From positions 1-18,457 of the forward strand of contig JANPJV010000135.1 of NCBI GenBank assembly GCA_031425695.1: 18,457 nucleotides of DNA, in the 5' to 3' direction. The position numbers were made by a program, and so were the translations under genes. Shown in pieces: positions 1-7,025 of this stretch. Numbering within the stretch: the stretch's first letter is position 1; each line of letters starts with the position of its first letter. This DNA is from JANPJV01 sp031425695 (GTDB lineage: Bacteria > Pseudomonadota > Gammaproteobacteria > Xanthomonadales > SZUA-5). The notes under the pieces are model-generated. The model ran no database searches. It saw only the letters and a program-made list of their open reading frames with translations, and was not told the origin of the DNA.

Positions 1-91
1 CCGCAATCGAACGAAGGCTTGCACCTCGGCCCCGCTCGATCATGATCACCGCTCGATCCTCCACACTCAAATGCCGATAACTTTCTCTCAT
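1..91 (-). CDS. IS30-family transposase, N-terminal 30 residues only
   Basis: Reading from the ATG at 91 down to 1 gives MRESYRHLSVEDRAV, then IMIERGRGASLRSIA. This is the characteristic start of IS30-family DDE transposases: the 'YxHLSxEERxxI' helix-turn-helix region, which recognises the terminal repeats. The DDE catalytic core lies beyond the window edge, so intactness cannot be judged. A ribosome-binding-like gaggtaggg sits upstream and lies partly inside a hairpin (94-120), described separately. Family identification is from the N-terminal motif only. Confidence 0.75.
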   Translation of the reverse strand, partial: MRESYRHLSVEDRAVIMIERGRGASLRSIA

Positions 92-93
92 CA

Positions 94-120
94 CAACACC
101 CTACCTCATCAAGGGTGTTG
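94..120 (-). promoter_or_regulatory. Hairpin overlapping the transposase ribosome-binding site
   Basis: caacaccct (94-102) and agggtgttg (112-120) form a perfect 9-bp stem with a 9-nt loop. On the minus strand it ends two bases before the transposase ATG and includes the purine-rich Shine-Dalgarno-like sequence in its 3' arm. A transcript reading in from outside the element would fold this stem and hide the site. Several insertion sequences are known to limit transposase translation from external promoters this way; its role here is inferred. Confidence 0.45.
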
Positions 121-231
121 CACTTGGTAGTTGAGTCTGCCCAGAACAAGGGGAGCCTCTAGAAACCTACTGCGCGGTCCGATTGCTGCGTTGCGCGGTG
201 CTCGGAATCCTCATGTACCCCCTTGTACACT

Positions 232-269
232 GCGGTTCCTGCGCTCCGTGCGCCTTGCACTCGAACCGC
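232..269. repeat. Stem-loop in the IS30/rhuM junction segment
   Basis: gcggttc (232-238) pairs with gaaccgc (263-269), a perfect 7-bp stem around a 24-nt loop. The loop itself contains gcgc/gcgc. It lies in the roughly 140 bp between the IS30 end and the first recognisable RhuM residues. This segment encodes nothing I recognise in any frame. It could be a leftover of another mobile element or a dispersed palindromic repeat. Confidence 0.35.
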
Positions 270-297
270 TCGCTACGGTTTCAAGAGGTTCCCCAAG

Positions 298-753
298 ATG
301 CACTGGGCCACGCACGGACAGACCGCCGCGGAAATCATCTCTGTGCGTGCGGATGCATCGGAGCCGTTCATGGGGCTCAAGACGACGCGGCCGGGCGGCA
401 TCGTGCGCAAGGGAGACGTCGCGGTCGCGAAGAATTACCTGACGGAGCCCGAACTGCAGGTGCTCAATCGCATCGTCAACGTCTACATCGAGTTTGCGGA
501 GTTGCAGGCAATGAGTCGTAAGCCGATGACGATGCACGACTGGATCGCCAAGCTCGACGACTTCCTCAAGATTTCCGAGCGCGACATCTTGAACCATGCG
601 GGAAAGGTCACCGCCGACGACGCCAAGGCGAAAGCGGAGCTCGAATACAGCCGCTATCGCGCTCTGGTGGACGCGCAGCCGCGGCCGGTGGACAAGGAGT
701 TCGAGCGAGTCGCGCTGGAATTGAGCAAACTACCGAAACCCCGCAAGGCCTGA
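298..753 (+). pseudogene. rhuM: RhuM-family protein, C-terminal remnant
   Basis: RhuM-like proteins are usually around 330-350 residues and are often encoded next to type I restriction-modification genes; their biochemical role is not established. Only about the last 150 residues are present here: MHWATHGQTAAEII, the MGL segment, VAKNYLTEPELQVLNRIVNVY, PMTMHDWIAKLDDFL and ERDILNHAGKVTADDAKAKAE are all typical of the family's C-terminal half. The frame stays open back to 163, but translation upstream of about 280 is not RhuM-like. The ATG at 298 has an AGAGG 9 nt upstream, so a fragment might still be made. The frame just upstream (FQEVP) hints at a further frameshift at the cccc run at 291-294. 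The IS30 end lies about 140 bp upstream. Identity is confident; loss of function is inferred. Confidence 0.75.
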
Positions 754-811
754 TCCTCGAGGACATGATTTTGCGGCGCATGCGTCGCGCACAGCTATCA
801 GGAGCCGCTCG

Positions 812-1729
812 ATGTATCCGGTCATCCGCGTCGACCCGACTCAATCGGAATCTCCTGAACTGCTCGGGACCAAGCGCAAGTTCTGGTACTCCGATGCCGA
901 AGGGAAGCGGTGGCTGTTCAAGGCGGAAGAGCGCGGCACGGGGGAGGATTGGGCCGAGAAGATTTGCTGTGAGCTGGCTGCGCTACTTGGTCTGCCACAT
1001 GTGCATTACGATCTGGCCGAGGAGTCCATCAGCGATACGCCGGGCGTCGTCTGCGCATCCATGGCAACAGGTTCCAGCCAGTTGGTACTTGGCAACCAGC
1101 TGCTCCTGGAACGCGACGATCGATATCCCACGGACGTCATCGCCAAGTACCGAGTGCGGGCACATACGATCGAGGCAGTCACATCGGTCCTGACGGACCT
1201 GGAGCCTCCCACAGTCGAGTGGTGCCGTGAACTTCCGCTCGACGTGGTGTCAGCTCTCGACATCTTTACGGGGTACGTGATGCTTGACGCACTGACCGCC
1301 AACCAGGATCGTCATCACGAGAATTGGGGCGCGCTGCGCGTTGATGGAGCCTTGCGCCTGGCACCCACTTTCGATCACGGTGCTTCGCTGGCTCGGAATC
1401 TCTCGGATGAGGAGCGGAAGCGTCGCGTCGAATCTCGCGACCGTGGCTTCCAAGTCCCGGCATTCGCCCAGCGAGCGAGGTCTGCCTTTTACGGGAGCGA
1501 TGTTGCGAGCAGGTCCATGGGAACGTTTGAAGCCTGGCAGGGTTTCGCGGTGCGTTCACCGCTGGCAGCGCAAGGATGGCGCAATCGCTTGGCGGCACTG
1601 GATACCTCGGCGATCTCAAAGTTGTTGTTGGATGTGCCGCCCAACCGCTTGTCTGGCATCGGCCAGGAGTTCACGCTCGCGCTATTGTTGGAAAACCAGC
1701 GGCGAATTGTTCGAGGGGAGGATGTATGA
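812..1729 (+). CDS. Compact HipA-like Ser/Thr kinase (putative toxin)
   Basis: A 305-residue HipA-fold kinase. Visible elements are a nucleotide-binding region with GTKRKFWY near residues 19-26 and WLFKAEE with the probable ATP-binding lysine K37. They are followed by the TGEDWAEKICCELAALLGLP helix, a catalytic loop NQDRHHENW (D166, N171) and the metal-binding DHG (D188, in place of DFG). HipA proteins are about 440 residues; this one lacks the N-terminal subdomain 1, as in HipT-type kinases of three-gene hipBST systems. Family kinases phosphorylate translation components such as aminoacyl-tRNA synthetases and stop growth; the target here is unknown. AGGAG at 800-804 supports the ATG at 812. 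The stop overlaps the next gene's start (ATGA), implying coupled production with the HipS-HIRAN protein. No HipB-like DNA-binding gene is adjacent. Confidence 0.85.
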   Translation: MYPVIRVDPTQSESPELLGTKRKFWYSDAEGKRWLFKAEERGTGEDWAEKICCELAALLGLPHVHYDLAEESISDTPGVVCASMATGSSQLVLGNQLLLERDDRYPTDVIAKYRVRAHTIEAVTSVLTDLEPPTVEWCRELPLDVVSALDIFTGYVMLDALTANQDRHHENWGALRVDGALRLAPTFDHGASLARNLSDEERKRRVESRDRGFQVPAFAQRARSAFYGSDVASRSMGTFEAWQGFAVRSPLAAQGWRNRLAALDTSAISKLLLDVPPNRLSGIGQEFTLALLLENQRRIVRGEDV

Positions 1730-2490
1730 CCCAATCGTTGTTTGTCGCGTGGCGCTCGGGCAGTGCGGATGCAGGACACTGGGGACCTGTGGGTCGCCTC
1801 GATAGTGATGGCACCGGCTATCGTTTCATGTATCTGCGTGGAGCCATGACCTTACCTGGGTTCGTTCCCTTTGCCGGGATGCCGACGCTGGATCAGGTCT
1901 ACGAATCCGATGAGTTGTTTCCGCTGTTCGCCAATCGTCTGCTCGCGCGGTCGCGGCCGGAATACCATGCCTATCTGTCCTGGAGCGGCTTTGAGCGTGG
2001 CGAGCTGCCGGAGCCTGTTGCCATCCTCGGGATCACGGCGGGTCGCCGGGCAACCGATCAAGTCGAGGTGTTTGCCTGCCCGGCCAAAGACACTGAAGGT
2101 CGCTATCACTGTGATTTTTTCGTCCACGGCGTGCGTTGGAGCCAGCCGTCCGCGATCGACAAGATTGCGGGTCTGGTGCGCGGCGACGTTCTCTTGCTGC
2201 GTCGCGAACCCAAAAACCGTTTTGATTCGAACGCCGTAGCGGTCGTTACAGCCGCGGCGCTCGACGGCGAGAAGATCGGTTACGTTCCGCGTTACCTCTG
2301 CGCCTACGTGCTCGCGCTTCAATCGCTTGCGGGAGTCGAGCAGGTGTCAGTATCGGTGCGTCGCGTCAATCTCGACGCGCCCTTGCAGCATCGACTGCTT
2401 TGTCGACTGAGCAGTCCTTGGCCAGATTCATTCGAGCCCTGCAGCGATGAAGCATATCGACCGATTGTCGAAGAACTGGCGACCTGCTGA
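1726..2490 (+). CDS. HipS-like/HIRAN domain protein (putative antitoxin of the kinase)
   Basis: 254 residues. Residues about 1-95 (LFVAWRS, PVGRLDSDGTGYRFMYLRGA, SDELFPLFANRLLARSRPEY) resemble the N-subdomain 1 of HipA, the part called HipS when encoded separately. Residues about 130-215 form a HIRAN domain: FFVHGVRW, RGDVLLLRREPKNRFDSNAVAVV and GEKIGYVPRYLCAYV. HIRAN domains bind DNA ends in eukaryotic Rad5/HLTF-type remodellers. The start is ATG 1726, overlapping the kinase stop, with AGGGGAGG at 1714-1721; the open frame further upstream lies inside the kinase gene. By analogy with HipBST, in which HipS neutralises HipT, this protein is the likely antitoxin or regulator of the preceding kinase. 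hsdR follows after 9 bp. Domain assignment is firm for HIRAN and moderate for the HipS-like part. Confidence 0.82.
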   Translation: MTQSLFVAWRSGSADAGHWGPVGRLDSDGTGYRFMYLRGAMTLPGFVPFAGMPTLDQVYESDELFPLFANRLLARSRPEYHAYLSWSGFERGELPEPVAILGITAGRRATDQVEVFACPAKDTEGRYHCDFFVHGVRWSQPSAIDKIAGLVRGDVLLLRREPKNRFDSNAVAVVTAAALDGEKIGYVPRYLCAYVLALQSLAGVEQVSVSVRRVNLDAPLQHRLLCRLSSPWPDSFEPCSDEAYRPIVEELATC

Positions 2491-2499
2491 CGACCGCAC

Positions 2500-5400
2500 G
2501 TGAACGAACGCGAAGTTGAGCTGGCTTCCCAAGGTTGGTTTCAAGCCCTGGGCTACCAACTCGCGCACGGTCCCGCGCTTGCACCTGATCAGCCCGGAGC
2601 GGAGCGCGAGACTTTCGCTCAGCCTGTGCTGGTTGGGCGCTTGCGGGCTGCCATCGCCCGACTCAACCCGTCCATTCCTGCCGATGCGCGCGAGGAAGCC
2701 CTCCGCAAAGTCCTGCACGTCGGGATGCCATCGCTGACGCAGAGCAATCGCGTCTTTCACGGTTATCTGCGCAATGGCGTGCGAGTGGAATACGCGCGGC
2801 GGGACGGCACCATTGCCGGGAACGACGTTCTGCTGGTGGACTTCTCGGCGGTTGATGCCAACGACTGGTTGGTCGTCAATCAATTCACGGTGCTCGCGGG
2901 CCAGCACAACCGTCGCCCCGACCTCGTCGTCTTCGTCAATGGCTTGCCGCTAGGGCTGATCGAGCTCAAGAACGCGACCGACGAAAATACGACGATCTGG
3001 AGCGCCTACGCGCAGTTGCAGACCTACAAGGCCGAGATCCCTGCGCTGCTGCAGTACAACGCGGCGCTCGTTGTCAGCGATGGCCTGCAGGCGCGCATCG
3101 GCTCGGTCACGGCGAACCAGGAATGGTTCAAAATCTGGCGCACCGTCGATGGTGAAGCCGAGGCACCGAAGTCGGCGTTGGAGCTGGAAGTGCTGGTGCG
3201 CGGTGTGTTCGAGCGACGGCGCTTTCTGGATCTGCTGCAGCACTTCATCGTCTTCGAGGAAGACCCCGACACCGGCGCCCTGCACAAGATCATCGCCGGC
3301 TATCACCAGTTCTTTGCAGTGAATGCGGCGGTCGAAGAAACCGTGCGCGCGAGTGGCGCCGGCTCGCGCGCCGATGCCGGCGATGAAGTCGGAAGTTACT
3401 GGGCGCGGCGCATGCATGGAGGTCGCCCCGGGGATCGTCGCGCCGGCGTGGTCTGGCACACACAGGGGAGCGGCAAGAGTTTCTCAATGTTGTTCTACGC
3501 CGCGCGCGTGGTCCGGCATCCGGCGATGGAGCACCCGACGCTGGTGGTGCTGACCGATCGCAACGATCTCGACGACCAGTTGTTCGGCCAGTTTCAGCGA
3601 TGCGCCGACATCCTCAGCCAGACGCCGGTGCAGGCGAGTGGTCGCGAGCATTTGCGTGAGCTGTTGAACCGCGCGAGTGGCGGCGTCGTGTTTACGACGA
3701 TCCACAAATTCATGCCGGAACGCGGCGAGCTGATGCAGGAATTGAGCGCGCGGCAGAACATCGTCGTGATCGCTGACGAGGCGCATCGAAGCCAGTATGG
3801 ATTCGGCGGCAAGGTCAATCAGTCGACCGGCGAGATGTCGTACGGCTTCGCCAGCAATCTGCGCGATGCGCTGCCGAATGCGTCGTACATCGGCTTTACG
3901 GGCACGCCGATCGAGAAGACCGATGCCAACACGCGCGCCGTGTTCGGCGACTACATATCGATCTACGACATTCAGCGCGCCGTCGCCGACAAGGCGACCG
4001 TGCCGATCTACTACGAGAGCCGCATCTCCAAGCTCGCTTTGAATGCCGCCGAGATGCCGAAGCTCGACGCGGAGTTCGAGGAAATCACCGAGGGCGAAGA
4101 GCAGACGCGCAAGGAAAAACTCAAGAGCAAGTGGGCGGCGTTGGAAGCTCTGGTCGGCGATCCCAAGCGTGTCGCGTTGGTCGCGTCCGACATGGTCTCG
4201 CATTTCGAGAAGCGCCTCGAAGCCATGGATGGCAAGGCGATGATCGTCTGCATGAGCCGACGGATTGCAGTCGATCTCTACCGGGCATTGATTGCGTTGC
4301 GACCGCAGTGGGCGAGTGCCGCAGACGACGATCTGGAGGCCGAAAAAGGCAAGGCGTGCGTCGTCAAAGTCGTGATGACCGGCAGCGCCGACGATGGTCC
4401 CGACTGGCAGCCGCATATCCGCAGCAAGGACAAACGGCGCCGGCTCGCGAACCGTTTCAAGGATGCCAAAGACCCATTTCGCATCGTGATCGTGCGCGAC
4501 ATGTGGCTGACCGGTTTCGACGCGCCTTGCCTTCACACAATGTACGCGGACAAGCCGATGCAGGGCCACGGGTTGATGCAGGCGATCGCGCGCGTGAACC
4601 GTGTGTTTCGCGACAAGCCCGGTGGACTGGTCGTTGACTATTTGGGTCTGGCTGACCAGCTCAAGAAAGCGCTGGTCACCTACACCGAAAGTGGCGGTCA
4701 AGGCGACCCGGCGCTCGACACCGCGCAAGCCATCGCCGTGATGTTGGAGAAGCACGGCGTTGCGTGTGACTTGATGGATGGGTTCGATTGGAGCCGGTGG
4801 GTCATCGGTACTTCAGGGGAGCGGTTGGCGCTGATTCCGGCGGGACAGGAACACGTGCTCGCGCAGGAGGATGGCAAGAAGCGCTGGCTACAGGTCGTCG
4901 CCGAGCTCTCGAGCGCGTATGCGCTGAGCTCCGGCAGTGACGAGGCCGTCGCCATCCGCGACGACGTCTCGTTTTTCCAGGCGATCCAGGCAGCCCTGAA
5001 CAAGCGCAGTAGCGACAACAAACGCTCGCCGGAACAGATCGACGCCGCCATCCGCCAACTGGTCTCGCGGGCCATCACCACCGACGGCCAGGTGATAGAC
5101 GTCTTTACCGCCGCCGGTCTCGCCAAGCCCGACATCAGCATCCTGAGCGACCAGTTCCTCGCCGAAGTGCGCGGGCTCAAGCACAAGAACGTCGCCGCGG
5201 AACTCCTTGAAAAGCTGTTGAAAGACGAGCTGAAAGTCCGCGCCCGGCGCAATCTCGTCCAGGCGCAGGTCTTCTCCGAAAAGCTCAAAAAGACGCTCAA
5301 TGGTTACCACAACCGCGCGATCTCCACGTTGCAGGTCATTGAAGAGCTGATCAAGCTCGCGAAGGAGCTCGATGCCGCCACGAAGCGTGGCGCAGATCTC

Positions 5401-5691
5401 GGGCTCACCGACGACGAAATCGCCTTCTACGATGCCCTTGCCGCGAATCGAAGCGCGGTCGAGGCGATGGGCGATGCGAAGCTCCGGTTGATTGCTTCCG
5501 AGCTGATCACCCAGGTCAAGAAAAGCGTCACCATCGACTGGACCTTGCGCGAAAGCGCGCGGGCCAAAATCAAGGTCATGGTCAAGCGCATCTTGAACAA
5601 GTATGGCTATCCGCCGGACCTGCAGGACGAGGCGGTGAAGACAGTGCTCGCGCAGGCGGAGTTGTTGTGTGCCGAGTGGGCTACGGCGTGA
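2500..5691 (+). CDS. hsdR: Type I restriction enzyme, R (DNA translocase/endonuclease) subunit
   Basis: 1063 residues, full length for HsdR. The N-terminal PD-(D/E)xK nuclease is visible as RPDLVVF (D141) followed by LIELKN (E155, K157). The superfamily 2 motor follows: Walker A TQGSGKS at 321-327, LTDRNDLD, DEAH at 426-429, GFTGTPI, WLTGFDAP at 669-676 and QAIARVNR at 694-701. A helical C-terminal region presumably contacts HsdM. With HsdM and HsdS it translocates and cleaves DNA unmethylated at the target. The GTG at 2500 lies 9 bp after the HIRAN gene and has no clear Shine-Dalgarno sequence, suggesting coupling. No hsdM or hsdS is in the window; they may lie beyond the IS30 element at the left edge. 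No frameshift or stop is seen and all catalytic motifs are intact. Confidence 0.96.
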   Translation: MNEREVELASQGWFQALGYQLAHGPALAPDQPGAERETFAQPVLVGRLRAAIARLNPSIPADAREEALRKVLHVGMPSLTQSNRVFHGYLRNGVRVEYARRDGTIAGNDVLLVDFSAVDANDWLVVNQFTVLAGQHNRRPDLVVFVNGLPLGLIELKNATDENTTIWSAYAQLQTYKAEIPALLQYNAALVVSDGLQARIGSVTANQEWFKIWRTVDGEAEAPKSALELEVLVRGVFERRRFLDLLQHFIVFEEDPDTGALHKIIAGYHQFFAVNAAVEETVRASGAGSRADAGDEVGSYWARRMHGGRPGDRRAGVVWHTQGSGKSFSMLFYAARVVRHPAMEHPTLVVLTDRNDLDDQLFGQFQRCADILSQTPVQASGREHLRELLNRASGGVVFTTIHKFMPERGELMQELSARQNIVVIADEAHRSQYGFGGKVNQSTGEMSYGFASNLRDALPNASYIGFTGTPIEKTDANTRAVFGDYISIYDIQRAVADKATVPIYYESRISKLALNAAEMPKLDAEFEEITEGEEQTRKEKLKSKWAALEALVGDPKRVALVASDMVSHFEKRLEAMDGKAMIVCMSRRIAVDLYRALIALRPQWASAADDDLEAEKGKACVVKVVMTGSADDGPDWQPHIRSKDKRRRLANRFKDAKDPFRIVIVRDMWLTGFDAPCLHTMYADKPMQGHGLMQAIARVNRVFRDKPGGLVVDYLGLADQLKKALVTYTESGGQGDPALDTAQAIAVMLEKHGVACDLMDGFDWSRWVIGTSGERLALIPAGQEHVLAQEDGKKRWLQVVAELSSAYALSSGSDEAVAIRDDVSFFQAIQAALNKRSSDNKRSPEQIDAAIRQLVSRAITTDGQVIDVFTAAGLAKPDISILSDQFLAEVRGLKHKNVAAELLEKLLKDELKVRARRNLVQAQVFSEKLKKTLNGYHNRAISTLQVIEELIKLAKELDAATKRGADLGLTDDEIAFYDALAANRSAVEAMGDAKLRLIASELITQVKKSVTIDWTLRESARAKIKVMVKRILNKYGYPPDLQDEAVKTVLAQAELLCAEWATA

Positions 5692-5710
5692 GTGACGTCT
5701 GGTTTCGGTT

Positions 5711-5756
5711 TACGTAGGCAACGTTGCGCCCGATCATCGTGTAGCCACTCGCTACA
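5711..5756. repeat. Dispersed 22-nt motif and small hairpin after hsdR
   Basis: Positions 5711-5732 match 13773-13794 at 19 of 22 bases (core acgttgcgcccg). Directly after it, tgtagc (5740-5745) and gctaca (5751-5756) form a 6-bp stem with a 5-nt loop and no following T-run. It could be a fragment of the foldback element seen at 13773-13925, or a weak transcription stop for hsdR. The rest of 5692-5927 shows no gene. Confidence 0.4.
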
Positions 5757-5927
5757 ACACGCTGGCGCATCTTGCACCTATGTCGATGGCCCTAAAGCCA
5801 CAACCTACCAGCCTCTAGCCGATGGAGACCCGCAGCTGAAGATTTCGCAGCTCTGCAGATCCCATCGCGCCTAGTAAATCGGCGCTGCCTCCCAAGAAGC
5901 GGGTTCTCCCCGATAGCATCAGTGCCC

Positions 5928-7025
5928 ATGCACCTCGACCACCTCCAGCAATCCCAACCGTCCCGCATCCTGTTCGAGTGCGTCTCCGGCAGTCGCGCTT
6001 ATGGGACGTCCAACGACGCCAGTGACACGGATATTCGCGGTGTTTTCGTGCAGCCAACGACGGAGTTCCTGATCACCGGAGTGCCGCAGGAGCTGGTCGC
6101 GGATGACCGCCACAACACCGTTTACTACAGCCTGCGGCGGACGCTGGCTCTGCTCGGCGTGGCGAATCCGAACATCCTTGAACTGCTGTACATGCCAGGC
6201 GACTGCGTGCGGATCGATACGCCAGAGATGGCGCTGCTGCGCGCAAAGCGTGCGCTGTTCATCACTCGGCAGTGCGCGGATACGCACGTCGGCTATGCCT
6301 TCAGCCAGATCAAGAAGGCGCGCGGCCAGAACAAATGGATCAATCAGCCGAAGTCGGAAGCGCCGCCGCGCAAGGAGGATTTCTGCCATGTGTTGACGCC
6401 TGTCGCGCTGGCGGGAAACGCGGGCGCGCCTTGCCGGCCGGTGCCGCTGGAACGCAGCGGAGTCGCGCTCAACGAGTGTCATGTGGCGCGCCTGGAACAT
6501 GCGCAGGATGTGTTTCGTCTCTATCACTACGGCGCGGCCGCACGCGGCGTCTTTCGGGGTGACGCGCTCGCGCTGGAATCGATCCCCGTCGCCGACGAGA
6601 ACGCGCGTTTTGCTGGCCTGCTGCTGTACAACGAGCGCGCCTGGAAGCAGGCCACCGAGGACCATCGCAATTACTGGCAGTGGCGCGCGGAGCGCAACGA
6701 GGAGCGCTGGCGTGCGCAGGAGGCTGGTGAGCTCGACTATGACGCCAAGAACCTCATGCACACGATCCGGCTGCTGCTGTCGGGCGAGTCGATTCTCACC
6801 CGCGGCTGTCCGATCGTGCGCTTCGAAGGCGCGCAGCGGGAACTGCTGCTCCGCGTGCGTGCCGGCGGTCTCAGTTATGCCGAGGTAATTTCAATGGCCG
6901 AGGAGATCAAGGCGCGCTGCACGACGTTGCGCGATCGTGCGGATCTACCCGAAGCCGTCGATGGCGCAGAGGTCGATGCGCTGCTGTCCACACTGACACA
7001 CCAATGGGAGCAACGCATTCAATGA
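5928..7025 (+). CDS. RlaP-family nucleotidyltransferase domain protein (first of a tandem pair)
   Basis: 365 residues from ATG 5928; a GTG at 5922 is an in-frame alternative, and neither has a clear Shine-Dalgarno sequence. The N-terminus has the pol-beta-type nucleotidyltransferase signature GSRAYG (21-26) followed by SDTDIRG with D33 and D35, as expected for metal-binding carboxylates. Later segments are HVGYAFSQIKKARGQNKWINQPK, RKEDFCHVLTP and NYWQWRAERNEERW, the last followed by AYDAKN-like DYDAKNLMHTIRLLLSGESIL. This organisation fits the RlaP (RNA ligase-associated) predicted nucleotidyltransferases, whose substrate is not established. The stop overlaps the start of a second, shorter family member. 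It sits 236 bp after hsdR. Family is confident; reaction and substrate are unknown. Confidence 0.85.
   Translation: MHLDHLQQSQPSRILFECVSGSRAYGTSNDASDTDIRGVFVQPTTEFLITGVPQELVADDRHNTVYYSLRRTLALLGVANPNILELLYMPGDCVRIDTPEMALLRAKRALFITRQCADTHVGYAFSQIKKARGQNKWINQPKSEAPPRKEDFCHVLTPVALAGNAGAPCRPVPLERSGVALNECHVARLEHAQDVFRLYHYGAAARGVFRGDALALESIPVADENARFAGLLLYNERAWKQATEDHRNYWQWRAERNEERWRAQEAGELDYDAKNLMHTIRLLLSGESILTRGCPIVRFEGAQRELLLRVRAGGLSYAEVISMAEEIKARCTTLRDRADLPEAVDGAEVDALLSTLTHQWEQRIQ

Larger units (their letters stand above)
1..142 (-). mobile_element. Terminal end of an IS30-family insertion sequence (partial)
   Basis: The minus strand carries the first codons of an IS30-type transposase (stop side outside the window). 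Outside its start codon is a terminal region that reads, on the plus strand, gggtgttgcacttggtagtt followed by gagtctgccc. This resembles IS30-family terminal repeats, and the outer boundary probably lies between about 133 and 142. The element extends past position 1, so the other end and the target duplication cannot be seen. It borders a truncated rhuM gene, so it or an associated deletion probably removed the 5' part of rhuM. Confidence 0.7.

Noticed and set aside
1576..1725. Extended start for the HIRAN protein
   Set aside because: This part lies inside the kinase gene and is not HipS-like; the ATG at 1726 has a good ribosome-binding site and ATGA overlap.
3484..4755. 423-codon minus-strand open frame opposite hsdR
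   Set aside because: It lies wholly across the conserved HsdR motor motifs, has low-complexity H/R/D-rich translation and no domain.
5914..5927. Promoter or leaderless start directly before the first nucleotidyltransferase
   Set aside because: gatagc matches a -10 box at only three positions and no -35 box is visible, so the signal is not better than chance.
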